A stretch of DNA of 64,000 nt. It comes from CAZHEV01 sp964531335 [NCBI: uncultured bacterium] (lineage in GTDB: Bacteria > Eisenbacteria > RBG-16-71-46 > CAZHEV01). The stretch's first letter is position 1. Each line of letters starts with the position of its first letter. The position numbers and the translations under genes were made by a program. A model generated the notes under the pieces. It ran no database searches. It was not told the DNA's origin and saw nothing but the letters and a program-made list of their open reading frames with translations. The DNA is taken from assembly GCA_964531335.1 (NCBI GenBank), contig CAZHEV010000006.1, positions 137,237-201,236 of the forward strand, given 5' to 3'. Positions 1-9,036 of the stretch are shown here, one piece after another.

Positions 1-16
1 CCGAAAGGTTAAAGAC

Positions 17-1036
17 GTGGCTCGCGGCAAGAAAAAAGCCATCGGAGAAATGTCCAAGAAGGAGGCCCGAAAGCGGGCGAAGAAGCTCCGCGAAGAGGTG
101 TCCTACCACGATCACCGCTACTATGTCCTGGACGACCCGGAGATATCCGACAAGGAGTACGACGAGCTCAAAGCAGAGCTCCAGGCCATCGAGGACAAGT
201 ATCCGGACCTGATTACCCCCGACAGCCCCACCCGGCGCGTGGGCGCGGAGCCGCGCGAGGAGTTCGAAACGATCGAGCACCCCAGCCCCATGCTCAGCCT
301 CCAGGCGGTGCAGGAGGAGGACGACATCAGGCACTTCTACGACTCGTGCGTGGACAAGCTCGATTCCATCGACGACGCGGTCGAGTGGTACGGGAAAATG
401 AAGGAGAAGCGGGAGGAGCTTCCCTTCGAAATAGACGGTTGCGTGTTCAAGGTAAACCCCTTCGACGCCCAGAAGAAGCTGGGAGCGAGGGCGGCCGATC
501 CTCGCTGGGCGATCGCCTGGAAGTTCCCGCCGCAGAGGAAGGTCGCCAAGATAAAGGACATCAAGGCGCAGGTGGGCAGGACGGGAGCGCTTACCCCCGT
601 GGCGATGCTGGAACCGGTGTTGATCGGGGGCGCCCAGGTGTCCCGCGTTACCCTGCACAACCAGGACGAGATCGAAAGGAAGGACATAAGGAAGGGCGAC
701 CATGTGATGGTGGAGAGAGCCGGCGACGTGATACCGCACGTGGTGAAGGTGATGAAAAGGAAAAGGTCCGGCGCCGAGAAGAAGTACCGGCTGCCGCGCA
801 AGTGCCCGGCGTGCGGCGGAAAGGTCAGCCGGATAGAGGGCGAGGCCGTAGCCAGATGCACCAACTCCGCCTGCCCCGCGCGCCTCGAGGAGATCATCCT
901 CCACTTCGCCTCCAAGGGCGCCCTGGACATAAGCGGCCTCGGATGCGCGGATCGGGCGCTCAACCAGCCGGCGCATGGATTCGCCTGGCCTCGGGCCGTA
1001 ATCGCGGCGCTCCAGTGCGCCGAGCCGCTTTCCTAG
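17..1036 (+). pseudogene. ligA: NAD-dependent DNA ligase remnant without active site
   Basis: LigA seals nicked DNA using NAD+. The N-terminal Ia region (residues 20-115) is clear, ending in the typical HPSPMLSL stretch. The reading then jumps at about residue 115 (nt ~362) to the end of the adenylation domain (FEIDGCVFKVN, about 138-147), followed by the OB fold and a Cys4 zinc finger (C263, C266, C281, C286). The roughly 190 residues in between, including the catalytic KxDG lysine motif, are absent. Homology stops after ISGLG (nt ~943); the last 30 residues are unrelated, and the HhH and BRCT domains are missing (family length about 670 residues). GTG at 17 follows an AAAGG-type ribosome site. 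It cannot be a working ligase, so a functional copy should exist elsewhere. An assembly join is possible. Confidence 0.85.
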
Positions 1037-1041
1037 TTCCC

Positions 1042-3174
1042 TCACTCACCGCGCTCGGCCGCGGCGACCCGGTCCATCACCTCCACCACCTCTTCCGCCC
1101 TGACGCAGACGGAGTCGATACCCACCTCTATCAGGAACGAGGTGAAGTCGTGAAGGCCCCCCATAGCGGCGGCTTCTATACTCATTGGGTTTCCACAGAA
1201 GCTGACCGGCCTCGAGGCGTCATGCGCCGTCTCCAACAGATCGCGGATAATGTCCGGAAGCGCGCATGTCATCTCCCGCGACAACTCCGGGACCCGGCCG
1301 GCCCTCGCCGCATCACTCGCCGCGGGCCTCGCTATGCCTTCCATGGTGAGCGAAAGACCGTCGAATCGGCGCATGAACCCTCCGTCCATCACGAAGTTCG
1401 ACGGCACCTGCACCATGAGATGCACCTCCAGCTCGCGCGAGCCTCTCTCCAGCCCGCAGGAGCGCATGACGCTCAGTACCTCCTGCGCCTCCTCTATGGT
1501 GCGACAGAACGGGATCATGGCGCCTGTGTTCTCGAATCCCATGTCGTCGCGGACTCGTTTCAAAGCGCGGCACTCCAGCTCGAATGCCGGGCGGTAATGC
1601 TCGCTGATATAGCGGCCGGCCCCTCTCAGTCCGGCCAACGGGTTTTTCTCCCCGGGCTCGAACCAACTTCCTCCTATGAGCTTTGAGTACTCGGAGCTGT
1701 CGAGATTGCAGAACCTGACAATCGCCGGGAGGGAGTGATACGAGGCGGACATGCACGCGAGCGCGCCCGCGAGCACGTCGACGAAGTACTCCCCCTTGTC
1801 GTCGTAACCGCGCGTGACGGACTCTATCCGCTCGCGCACCCCACCGTCTTCGAGCTCGTCGAATCTCAACAGCGCCAGCGGGTGAACTCCGATCACGTCT
1901 CTTACGAGGTGCTCCGTCCTGGCTAGGCCCACTCCGCGGACGGGTAGGTTCCAGCACCTCAGCGCCTCGGCCGGATCCGACACGTCCAATGTGATGCCTG
2001 TGTGAACTTCCGGCATCTCCTCCGGCGAGGGCGGTCCACTCGCCCTCGAAGGCTCCAGGGCTTCAACGTCCGCAACAGATGCCCCTTTCCGGGAGCCGCG
2101 GGTCGCGCGCGGGCCGTCTTCGCGTTCTTGGTCTTTCGCCGGCGCGGGCTGAACGTCCGTAACGAAAAGCTCCCCGGTACCTCCATCCTTGACCCAGCGC
2201 ATCTGCACGGGTAAGGCAAAGATCCCCTCCGCGGCCGCAGTCCACTTCGCGATCTCCAGAGCTTCGCTTTCATCTATAGGGCGCCCGCGGTCTTTCCCGC
2301 TCCACCAGCCGGCGCCGCCGTCCCCATTGTCCGTGGACACCGCATCCATACCGCCGCCGGGCTCGGCCTTCTCGCCGGCGCGCCTAATCACCGGTTTGAC
2401 CCGGCGCTCCTTCAGCAGAGGTTTGTAGACGATGTACTTATCGACGCCGGACCCTCCGTTCGAGCCGCCCGAGAAGCCCCAGGCCCCTTCGATGACGACC
2501 ATGTCGGGAAATCCGTCGTCCTTGTCGTACGAAAGCGCGGTCCCGGAGGCGCCAAGGTCGGGCCGCAGCGACGCCTGAATCCACAGGGGCAGCGACAGCC
2601 CGGAGTCATCGACGCCGGGGATCGCGCGCCTCAGGAGGGCCTCGTCCGAGAAAAGCGACGCGTAACATCTGACGCAGGCGCCTATCACGCCCAGCTCGCC
2701 CGCGACGTTCAAGAATGCCTCTTGCGCGCTCGCAAAGGCCTCCGGCAGACGGCCCGCCGGTCCCCACAAGGGGCTTATTCTCACGTCGGCCCGAAGCTCA
2801 ACCTGCCCCGAAACTTCTCTCAGCTTCTCGCAGGCGTCCCGAATCTCCCGGCTCAGCTCGCCGGGCAGCCGCGCCCCGATGAACATCTCTCGGATCGAGG
2901 CGGCCGTATCACTCACGGAGGCTCTTCCGCCTTCGAGCCGCCTCAGCTCTGCCAGTATCCTCCCCCGCAACCCGCCGGACTCCAGAAACAGGGAATATGC
3001 GTCACCCGAGCAGGCGAAGCCCTGGGGCACGTTGACACCGTCGCTTTTCAGGCGCCTTCTCAGCTCTCCCAGATACGAGGCGCGGGCCCCTACCTTCCCG
3101 TAGCTTTCCAAGCCTATGTCGTCCAACCAGATAACGTACTGTACGTGTGTTCGATCCACTGTCGATTCCGCCAC
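1042..3174 (-). CDS. PEP-synthase-like protein lacking the phosphohistidine domain
   Basis: The 710-residue product matches phosphoenolpyruvate synthase at both ends. The N-terminal third resembles the ATP-binding domain, but its normally conserved GGK is GAR and the RSSATAEDLP stretch is degenerate. The C-terminal half is a clear PEP-utiliser TIM barrel (GVGLARTEHL, IGVHPLALLRFDEL, ENPLAGLRGAGRYISE, IPFCRTIEEAQEV). Between them, where the swivelling domain with its TxHA(A/S) phosphohistidine belongs, there is only a charged linker of about 45 residues. In the barrel, the metal-binding Glu of C-E-(I/L)-PSN is Gln (VQVPSN) and the GSND metal motif is replaced; the Cys of the GICGQ motif survives as FCGN. 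Length is slightly below the family norm (about 760-870). The frame is open throughout, so a retained pseudo-enzyme is as likely as decay. GTG start; no strong ribosome site seen. Confidence 0.8.
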   Translation of the reverse strand: MAESTVDRTHVQYVIWLDDIGLESYGKVGARASYLGELRRRLKSDGVNVPQGFACSGDAYSLFLESGGLRGRILAELRRLEGGRASVSDTAASIREMFIGARLPGELSREIRDACEKLREVSGQVELRADVRISPLWGPAGRLPEAFASAQEAFLNVAGELGVIGACVRCYASLFSDEALLRRAIPGVDDSGLSLPLWIQASLRPDLGASGTALSYDKDDGFPDMVVIEGAWGFSGGSNGGSGVDKYIVYKPLLKERRVKPVIRRAGEKAEPGGGMDAVSTDNGDGGAGWWSGKDRGRPIDESEALEIAKWTAAAEGIFALPVQMRWVKDGGTGELFVTDVQPAPAKDQEREDGPRATRGSRKGASVADVEALEPSRASGPPSPEEMPEVHTGITLDVSDPAEALRCWNLPVRGVGLARTEHLVRDVIGVHPLALLRFDELEDGGVRERIESVTRGYDDKGEYFVDVLAGALACMSASYHSLPAIVRFCNLDSSEYSKLIGGSWFEPGEKNPLAGLRGAGRYISEHYRPAFELECRALKRVRDDMGFENTGAMIPFCRTIEEAQEVLSVMRSCGLERGSRELEVHLMVQVPSNFVMDGGFMRRFDGLSLTMEGIARPAASDAARAGRVPELSREMTCALPDIIRDLLETAHDASRPVSFCGNPMSIEAAAMGGLHDFTSFLIEVGIDSVCVRAEEVVEVMDRVAAAERGE

Positions 3175-3348
3175 TATATTGGGGGCTCGATGCCGGATTA
3201 TCCCTTACAGGGCATATGAATACCATCCACGACAGAGATTAGGGCGACCGAGGCCCCAATTGGACCGGGCTTCACACGATTGTCCTCATAGTGAAATGCC
3301 GATTGTTGCGTGGGGCTCTTTCCTATAAAATCTCCTTATAGTCTTACT

Positions 3349-4602
3349 ATGTCGACGTTCGAGGTGCCGCCCGTCAAGCCTGCGGGCGCTGTCTTTCGGG
3401 AGGGGCAAGTGGTGAAAACCGAAGACTTGCGCGTCAACCTGACGAGAGACGAGGGACGCCGTCTGAAAGCGGGCCTCGATCCGCTGGGGCTTATAGAAGA
3501 TGTCGGGCGCACAGCGGCGCGCAGCGACAATCTCCAGGAAGCGCTGCGCCCGGCGCTCGAGTCAATATCCACATACTTGGGCTTTGTCGCCGCCTATCTA
3601 TACGTGCAATCCAAGGAGGACCCGAGCTTGCTCGTGGCGGACGCCTGGTTCCGGAAAGACGCCGACAACCAAGAGGGGCTCCGCGAAAGCGCTTCCGAAT
3701 TAATGCGCTGGGGCGAGGGCGCGGCGGGCCGCGCCCTCGAGACCAAACGCGTTGTCACCATGGACGCATCGGATCTCGCCGGCTCCGAGTCCCTCGAGGC
3801 TTTCCCTGCCAAGGCGGGGGTCCGAGGGGTGACGGCGGTGCCTGTCATGACAGGGCCCAAGGTATTGGCTGTGATCGACTTCTTCTCGGCGGAGGCGGCC
3901 GTGCCGGATGATCAGACGGTGGAGCTGCTCGAGAAGATGGGCAGGCACCTGGGCAGGACGATAGAGCACGAGCTCTGGGACAGGAAGCTCGCCGAGGCGG
4001 CCGCGTACGAGAGACACAACCTGGCGATGGAGCTGCATGACGGCCTGGCACAGCAGCTAGCGGGGATAAAGTTGCTTTCCGAGAGCCTGCTGGGCCGGCT
4101 GAAATGCAAGCATCACGATTGCTCGGAAAGACTCGGCCGGATTTGCGAGTACATGGAGAACGCGCTCGCGACCGTACGGGCGACCATAAACTGTATGAGC
4201 CCGAAGGAGATCCAGAGCGACGGCCTGCCGGCCGCCCTCAGCGAGCTGGCCCAGAACACGACGAGGCGGTACGGACTGGAGTGCGTATTGCACTGCGACC
4301 AGACGGTCGACGTCGCCGACTGTGAGACCGCCACCAACCTCCTGCGCATCGCCCAGGAGGCCGTCCACAACGCCATAAAACACGCCGATTGCAGGCAGAT
4401 CCTGATCGTCTTGAGAATGACGAACGGCAAGCTGGTAATGGAGATCTCCGACGACGGGGGAGGGTTCTCTCCGGAAAAAGAGCCGGAAGGCATGGGGCTG
4501 CGCATCATGCGATACCGCGCCGGACGGATAGGAGCCGTGCTGAGCTTCGGCCCTAATCCGCAGGGCGGCAACATCGTGAGATGCGCCTACTTGAGGAAGT
4601 GA
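3349..4602 (+). CDS. GAF-domain sensor histidine kinase (HisKA_3/NarL type)
   Basis: Soluble sensor kinase that should autophosphorylate and pass phosphate to the regulator starting 5 nt downstream. Residues 45-200 form a GAF-like sensory domain. A HisKA_3 dimerisation helix follows with the phosphoacceptor His in ELHDGLAQQ (H230). The C-terminal HATPase has an N-box (HNAIKHA) and a G-box (ISDDGGGF, then GMGLRIM). No membrane segments are seen, so the signal is probably cytoplasmic. The frame extends to a GTG at 3310; ATG 3349 is preferred because it starts the conserved part and lies behind an AT-rich stretch (3323-3340) that could be a promoter, but neither start has a convincing ribosome site. 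The ligand is unknown. Confidence 0.85.
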   Translation: MSTFEVPPVKPAGAVFREGQVVKTEDLRVNLTRDEGRRLKAGLDPLGLIEDVGRTAARSDNLQEALRPALESISTYLGFVAAYLYVQSKEDPSLLVADAWFRKDADNQEGLRESASELMRWGEGAAGRALETKRVVTMDASDLAGSESLEAFPAKAGVRGVTAVPVMTGPKVLAVIDFFSAEAAVPDDQTVELLEKMGRHLGRTIEHELWDRKLAEAAAYERHNLAMELHDGLAQQLAGIKLLSESLLGRLKCKHHDCSERLGRICEYMENALATVRATINCMSPKEIQSDGLPAALSELAQNTTRRYGLECVLHCDQTVDVADCETATNLLRIAQEAVHNAIKHADCRQILIVLRMTNGKLVMEISDDGGGFSPEKEPEGMGLRIMRYRAGRIGAVLSFGPNPQGGNIVRCAYLRK

Positions 4603-4606
4603 CGAT

Positions 4607-5278
4607 ATGTCCGACAAAGACACGGGTACCAGCGCGAGGATAATGATTGTAGACGATCATCCGATCACCCGGCGGGGCCTTGCCGAGTTGATCGCGCCGG
4701 AGCTGGGCATGGAGATCTGCGCGGAGGCTTCCGACGCCAACGAGGCGATGGGCAAGATCGAGGAGACGGAGCCGCATCTTGCAATAGTTGATATTTCACT
4801 GGGAAAAGGTATCGGCGGTGTGGAGCTCATAAAGGAGATAAGATCTCGTTACGAGAAGATAAAGCTGCTCGCCTGCTCCATGCACGATGAGAAGCTGTTC
4901 GCCGAGCGATGCCTGAACGCCGGCGCTATGGGATATATCAGCAAGAACGCGCCGCCGCAGGATTTCATATCCGCCGTGCGAAGGGTGCTCGAAGGCAAGA
5001 TCTACCTCAGCGAGACGATGTCCGACCAGCTCCTGTCGAGAATGGTGCAGGGAGACGAGAGGGCGGACAAGCCGTCCGTGGAGTCCCTCTCCGATCGCGA
5101 GCTGGAGGTATTCGAGCTGATCGGCAATGGGATGACCACAAGGCAGATAGCGCAGAGGCTGCATCTGAGCATCAAGACTATAGAGACCTACCGCGAGAAC
5201 ATGAAGACCAAGCTGAACCTCAAGAACAGCGCCGAGCTGGTCCGGCACGCCGTGCAATGGACCCTGGAGGGCAACTAG
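4607..5278 (+). CDS. NarL/FixJ-family response regulator
   Basis: DNA-binding partner of the upstream kinase. The receiver domain occupies residues 11-130, with the acidic pair VDDH, phosphoacceptor D62 (AIVDIS) and the conserved Lys in GYISK. A LuxR-type helix-turn-helix lies at about residues 158-218 (SDRELEVFELIGNG, MTTRQIAQRLHLSIKTIETY). It starts 5 nt after the kinase stop and is surely co-transcribed. Targets cannot be read directly; the palindromes upstream of the BON genes at 6.6 kb are one candidate. The gene ends 2 nt before the convergent protease gene, so there is no room for a terminator between them. Confidence 0.92.
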   Translation: MSDKDTGTSARIMIVDDHPITRRGLAELIAPELGMEICAEASDANEAMGKIEETEPHLAIVDISLGKGIGGVELIKEIRSRYEKIKLLACSMHDEKLFAERCLNAGAMGYISKNAPPQDFISAVRRVLEGKIYLSETMSDQLLSRMVQGDERADKPSVESLSDRELEVFELIGNGMTTRQIAQRLHLSIKTIETYRENMKTKLNLKNSAELVRHAVQWTLEGN

Positions 5279-5280
5279 GC

Positions 5281-6411
5281 TCACTCCTCCTCGAGCTCGA
5301 TCTTCAGCGACAGGAAGTCCAGCAGGTCCTTGAGGGTGATCACGCCCACCAGGCGGCCGCCGTCCGTCACCATAAGGCGCGATATATCGTTCTTGCGCAT
5401 TCTGGTGAGGGCCTTTATCGCGTCCACGCCGGCGCCTATGGAGTTCTCGCTGGAGCATCTCCCCGCCAGGTCCGATACCCTCTTGTTCCCCCAGTCCTTG
5501 CGGTCTACCTCTTTGACCTGCTTCGTGGTGAGGCATCCCACCAGCTTCCCGTCCTCGACCACGGGATAGAGCTTGTGATGATGCTTGTAGACGTAGTTGT
5601 TGACGAAGTCATCGATGGTCATGCCGGGCGTGACGGTCACCGGATCGCGGCTCATGAACCTCTCGATGTTCTCGCCTTCCAGGGCGCGCCGGACAAGAAG
5701 CTGGCGATATGACGCCTGGGCCGATCCCCGCAGGAACATTCCGATCACGAACCACCACATGCCGGCGATGAAGCTGCCCGTGATAAAGCTGATCCCGCCC
5801 AGGACCATGAGGACGATCCCGAAGCCCGCGCCTATGCTGGACGAGATTCGCGTCGCGCTCCTCAGGCTTCCCTTCGTCTTCCAGAGGATGGAGCGCAAAA
5901 CCCTCCCGCCGTCGAGGGGATAGGCCGGGATGATATTGAAAGCGACCAGTATGAGGTTGATCAGCCACAGGTAGAAGAAGATCCCCACGACCGCCGTCGG
6001 CCACCCGGCGAACTTCGCGAGCTGTTGCATACCGAAGCAGACCGCCGCTATGGCGATGCTCGTGAGGGGTCCGGCAATGGCCATCTGGAACTCGGTCTTC
6101 GCGTCCGGGGGCTCGTCGGTCATCTCGGCCACCCCGCCGAAGATGAACAGCGTGATCCCTTTCATGGGCAGGCCCCTGAGCTGTGCCACCTTGGAGTGCG
6201 CGAACTCGTGGATGATGATGGAGAGGAAGAGACCGAGCGCCCCCACTATGCTCATGAACAGATAGGTGCCGCTCGAGAGATCCGGATAGTAGTGCGGAAA
6301 GAACGCCGACGCCAGAGACCAGGTAACGAGCACGGCGATCACGATCCAGGTCAGGTCCACCTTGACCGGAAAGCCGAACAACTTGAACAGCGTAATGCTT
6401 CTCGAGAACAT
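5281..6411 (-). CDS. Site-2 protease family (M50) zinc metalloprotease with two CBS domains
   Basis: Intramembrane metalloprotease of the archaeal/bacterial S2P-CBS group. The metal-binding motif is IIIHEFAH (H68, E69, H72) and the third ligand lies in PLDGGR (D167). About six hydrophobic segments fill residues 20-230. Residues 250-376 form a paired CBS module (FMSRDPVTVTPG; DISRLMVTDGG) expected to bind an adenine nucleotide and gate proteolysis. Length, 376 residues, is normal for the group. It converges on the NarL-type regulator with a 2-nt gap. The substrate is unknown; family members cleave membrane-anchored anti-sigma or regulatory proteins. Confidence 0.9.
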   Translation of the reverse strand: MFSRSITLFKLFGFPVKVDLTWIVIAVLVTWSLASAFFPHYYPDLSSGTYLFMSIVGALGLFLSIIIHEFAHSKVAQLRGLPMKGITLFIFGGVAEMTDEPPDAKTEFQMAIAGPLTSIAIAAVCFGMQQLAKFAGWPTAVVGIFFYLWLINLILVAFNIIPAYPLDGGRVLRSILWKTKGSLRSATRISSSIGAGFGIVLMVLGGISFITGSFIAGMWWFVIGMFLRGSAQASYRQLLVRRALEGENIERFMSRDPVTVTPGMTIDDFVNNYVYKHHHKLYPVVEDGKLVGCLTTKQVKEVDRKDWGNKRVSDLAGRCSSENSIGAGVDAIKALTRMRKNDISRLMVTDGGRLVGVITLKDLLDFLSLKIELEEE

Positions 6412-6628
6412 CTTTCTTCTCCGTTCCCCGCCCGACGGCGGGCGCTATCGCGACCCGCGTGAGCTCCGCCGGCCGTCAGATCCCCGACACGGGCCGCCGC
6501 AACGTCTCGAGCACGGCCTCACCCGCCTGTATACCTGTTCCCGCGACCGTCTTCAAGCTACTTCGAGCGTCGCCGCCGGGCAATGGGGAAAGCCTTCCGG
6601 CGAGCTTGAGTGGAAAGCCTAGACGGAC

Positions 6629-6684
6629 CTGGGGAATCCCCCCAGACCACACCTAACGGTAGATGGGGAAAGTCCCCATACCGT
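6629..6684. repeat. Two GGGGA-cored inverted repeats
   Basis: The first is CTGGGG-AATCC-CCCCAG (6629-6645). The second (6656-6684) has arms ACGGTA-TGGGGA and TCCCCATACCGT, with a 2-nt bulge and an AAG loop. Both share a GGGGAA...TCCCC core. No T-run follows, so terminators are unlikely. Their position upstream of the lipoprotein/BON pair suggests an operator or mRNA structure; the regulator is unknown. Confidence 0.5.
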
Positions 6685-6725
6685 GACAGGGCACCGGCGG
6701 ATGGCCTAAGCCGGAAGTCCCCTCT

Positions 6726-6851
6726 GTGACCGCGGCCTTCGAGGGCTCATCCTGGATACACGCGATGATAGTCGCCGAGGAGGCCGGAGCCGCCGAGGTG
6801 GTCAATCACCTCGAAGTCGCTGTCCTGGGCCCCGAGTACTACAGAGACTAG
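6726..6851 (+). pseudogene. Possible BON-domain fragment
   Basis: A 41-codon frame from a GTG, ending in TAG at 6849-6851, contains AAEVVNHLEV, which resembles the last strand of a BON repeat (compare GVLNVVNHLRV in the fifth BON of the intact gene downstream). No ribosome site is evident and the rest of a BON domain is missing. It may be the tail of a decayed BON gene; the match is short. Confidence 0.3.
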
Positions 6852-6923
6852 ACGAAAGCCAGCTCGCTCGAGCTACGAGCGGACCCCCATGCGCGATGAA
6901 CCGCAAGAATCGGAGGTGGCCCC

Positions 6924-7310
6924 ATGAGGAAAATCGCAGCGTTAAGTATGGCACTTTTCTTCGCCGTTGCACTGTCGGGCTGCGGCGAGCAAACGGCGCG
7001 GCAGGAGGAGGCCGGCGAAATGGAGGGCGCCAAGGACACCATGAGCGCCGAACAGGAGACCGGCCGGGAGGACTTCATGATGGCGATGAACGAGCGGGTC
7101 GAGGACATCGGCAGGGAGATCCACGATTTCAAGACAGAGGTTGACCGCGCCCAGTTGGAGCTCAGCGCGGAGATGAGGGAGGAGTTGCAGGGCATCGAGA
7201 AGTCCGGGGACGACCTCAGACGCAGGCTGGCCGAGCTCAAGAACGTCGCCGAGAATCAGAAGGAGCGCGCGGAGCCCCGCATAGGTACGGAAAAGGAGGG
7301 ACGGCTATGA
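6924..7310 (+). CDS. Small coiled-coil lipoprotein
   Basis: 128-residue protein with a lipoprotein signal (MRKIAALSMALFFAVALSGC; lipobox LSGC, Cys20), then a Glu/Lys/Arg-rich sequence predicted to be helical coiled coil (about residues 50-120). It should be anchored in the periplasm. A strong GGAGGT ribosome site precedes ATG 6924. Its stop overlaps the start of the six-BON gene (ATGA), so the two are translationally coupled and probably work together at the envelope. No enzymatic motif is visible. Confidence 0.8.
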   Translation: MRKIAALSMALFFAVALSGCGEQTARQEEAGEMEGAKDTMSAEQETGREDFMMAMNERVEDIGREIHDFKTEVDRAQLELSAEMREELQGIEKSGDDLRRRLAELKNVAENQKERAEPRIGTEKEGRL

Positions 7311-8833
7311 AGTCAAGCATGCTAAGCGCATCAGCGAAAGAGGATCCTTTGTTCGGGCGTACGATGCCGGCGTACGCGGCGCTCTTGCTCGCGGCCCTCG
7401 CCCTGGTCGCGGCGACGGGCCATTGGAGCCCGGCCTACTGCCAGGAAAAGAAAGTCACCGACCAGGAGATAACCAGGGCCGTGGAGATGGAGCTTTGGAC
7501 CGACGAGGCGGTTGACCCGAACATGATAGACGTCAACACGGTGAACGGCATCGTCACCCTCACGGGGACGACCAATAACATGCTCGCCACGGAGCGGGCC
7601 GCCGAGATATGCCAGGTGGTCGTCGGAGTCAGGGGCGTCGTCAACAGGATCCAGGTGGAACCGCGCGTCGAGCGAACCGACGCCGAGCTGAAACAGGCCG
7701 TGCAGGAGGCCCTATTGCTCGATCCCGCGACGGACAGCTACGAGATAGACGTCGAGATCCGGGACGGCGCCGTGACGCTCACGGGCACGACGGACTCATG
7801 GCAGGAGAAACAACTGGCCGCGACCGTGGCCAAGGGCGTAAGAGGCGTCACCGGAATAACGAACGACATCCAGGTGGATTACAAGACGGAGAGATCCGAC
7901 TACGAGATCCAGCAGGAGGTAAAGGCCAAGCTGGCGAACGACGTCAGAGTAGACGACTTCCTGGTAGAGGTCGAGGTGGAGAACGGCGAGGTCGAGCTCA
8001 GCGGCACCGTGGGCAGCCTCAATGAGAAGAGCACGGCCCGGCTGGACGCCTGGGTCGCCGGCGTGACCGAGGTGGACGCCGGCGATCTCGAGGTGGAGTG
8101 GTGGGCGCGCGACAAGATGCGCAGGAAGCAATTCTACTCCACCCGCGGCGACGAAGAGATAAAGAAGGCCGTGGAGGACGCCATGCTCTACGATCCCCGC
8201 GTTCTCTCCTTCAAGCCGGAGGTGAGCGTGGACGACGGCGCGGTGACGCTGACAGGCACGGTCAGCGACCTCGCGGCGAAGAAGGCGGCGGAGCAGGACG
8301 CAAAGAACGTGGTGGGCGTATGGAGAGTCGTCAACCTGATCAAGGTCCGTCCCGAGGTCGTTCCCTCGGACGAGACCCTCAAGGACCGGGTGACGAGGGC
8401 CCTGGCCGAAGACCCGTTCATAGAGCACTTCAGGGTCGACCTGGACGCGCACGCGGGGTGGGTATATCTCACCGGGGACGTCAACACCACCTTCGAACGG
8501 TCACGAGCCGAGCACGTGGTCGAAAGTGTCAAGGGCGTGCTCAACGTGGTGAACCACCTGCGCGTATCAGACGTGTGGACGTGGAAACCGGACTGGGAGA
8601 TAAAGGAGGACGTTCAGAAAGAGCTGTTCTGGAGTCCTTACGTCGACGAGAACGACGTGGAGGTCAGCGTGGATGAAGGGGTGGTCACCCTCACCGGCAC
8701 CGTCGAGAACTGGAGCGAGCGAAACGCCGCCGGGGACAACGCATACGAGGCCGGCGCGAAAGAGGTGAGGAACATGCTGGTCGTCCGGAACAGGTATTAC
8801 GGCCCGTACGACTGGCATCTGTTGAAGTTCTAG
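7307..8833 (+). CDS. Secreted protein with six BON domains
   Basis: 508 residues: an N-terminal hydrophobic export segment (about 20-45, cleavage plausible near the PAYCQ stretch) and six consecutive BON repeats at about 50-118, 123-190, 196-265, 281-348, 352-420 and 428-493. Each has the pattern of an initial helix, a VxLTGTV strand-turn (for example GAVTLTGTV, GIVTLTGTT) and a closing V-N-x-(I/L)-x-V strand. BON domains are associated with membrane and lipid interaction and osmotic stress (OsmY-like). OsmY has two, so six is a long array. Repeat 3 is the most diverged. It is coupled to the lipoprotein through a 4-nt overlap. Role inferred: envelope maintenance under stress. Confidence 0.85.
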   Translation: MKSSMLSASAKEDPLFGRTMPAYAALLLAALALVAATGHWSPAYCQEKKVTDQEITRAVEMELWTDEAVDPNMIDVNTVNGIVTLTGTTNNMLATERAAEICQVVVGVRGVVNRIQVEPRVERTDAELKQAVQEALLLDPATDSYEIDVEIRDGAVTLTGTTDSWQEKQLAATVAKGVRGVTGITNDIQVDYKTERSDYEIQQEVKAKLANDVRVDDFLVEVEVENGEVELSGTVGSLNEKSTARLDAWVAGVTEVDAGDLEVEWWARDKMRRKQFYSTRGDEEIKKAVEDAMLYDPRVLSFKPEVSVDDGAVTLTGTVSDLAAKKAAEQDAKNVVGVWRVVNLIKVRPEVVPSDETLKDRVTRALAEDPFIEHFRVDLDAHAGWVYLTGDVNTTFERSRAEHVVESVKGVLNVVNHLRVSDVWTWKPDWEIKEDVQKELFWSPYVDENDVEVSVDEGVVTLTGTVENWSERNAAGDNAYEAGAKEVRNMLVVRNRYYGPYDWHLLKF

Positions 8834-9036
8834 GCACAGCGGACAGCGGCCGCCCGCCTCGCGGACGCAGCGCCGCAGGCGGGCGAGACGTCGCTATGAT
8901 CTAGCCCCGGGGCTTTCCGGTCGACTGGAGACCTCACGAATGCGGGCGTCCGTTTCTTCGAGAAAGGCAAGCTGCAGGACGCGCTCAAGTGGGTGACGGA
9001 GGAATCCGCCGACTGATTCCGAAAGGAGCGCCACAA

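Larger units (their letters stand above)
6412..6923. other. Divergent intergenic region upstream of the BON genes
   Basis: About 510 bases between the divergent protease and lipoprotein genes. It contains no intact gene. It holds two GGGGAA-cored inverted repeats (6629-6645 and 6656-6684), a further TGGGGAAAG half-site near 6583, and a short reading frame resembling the end of a BON domain (6726-6851). Promoters for both flanking genes must lie here, but no convincing -35/-10 pair was recognised. Confidence 0.6.

Noticed and set aside
8915-9016. Short frame ending RFFEKGKLQDALKWVTEESAD before the PRC gene
   Set aside because: It looks protein-like but has no start codon or ribosome site and is too short to assign; possibly the tail of a decayed gene.
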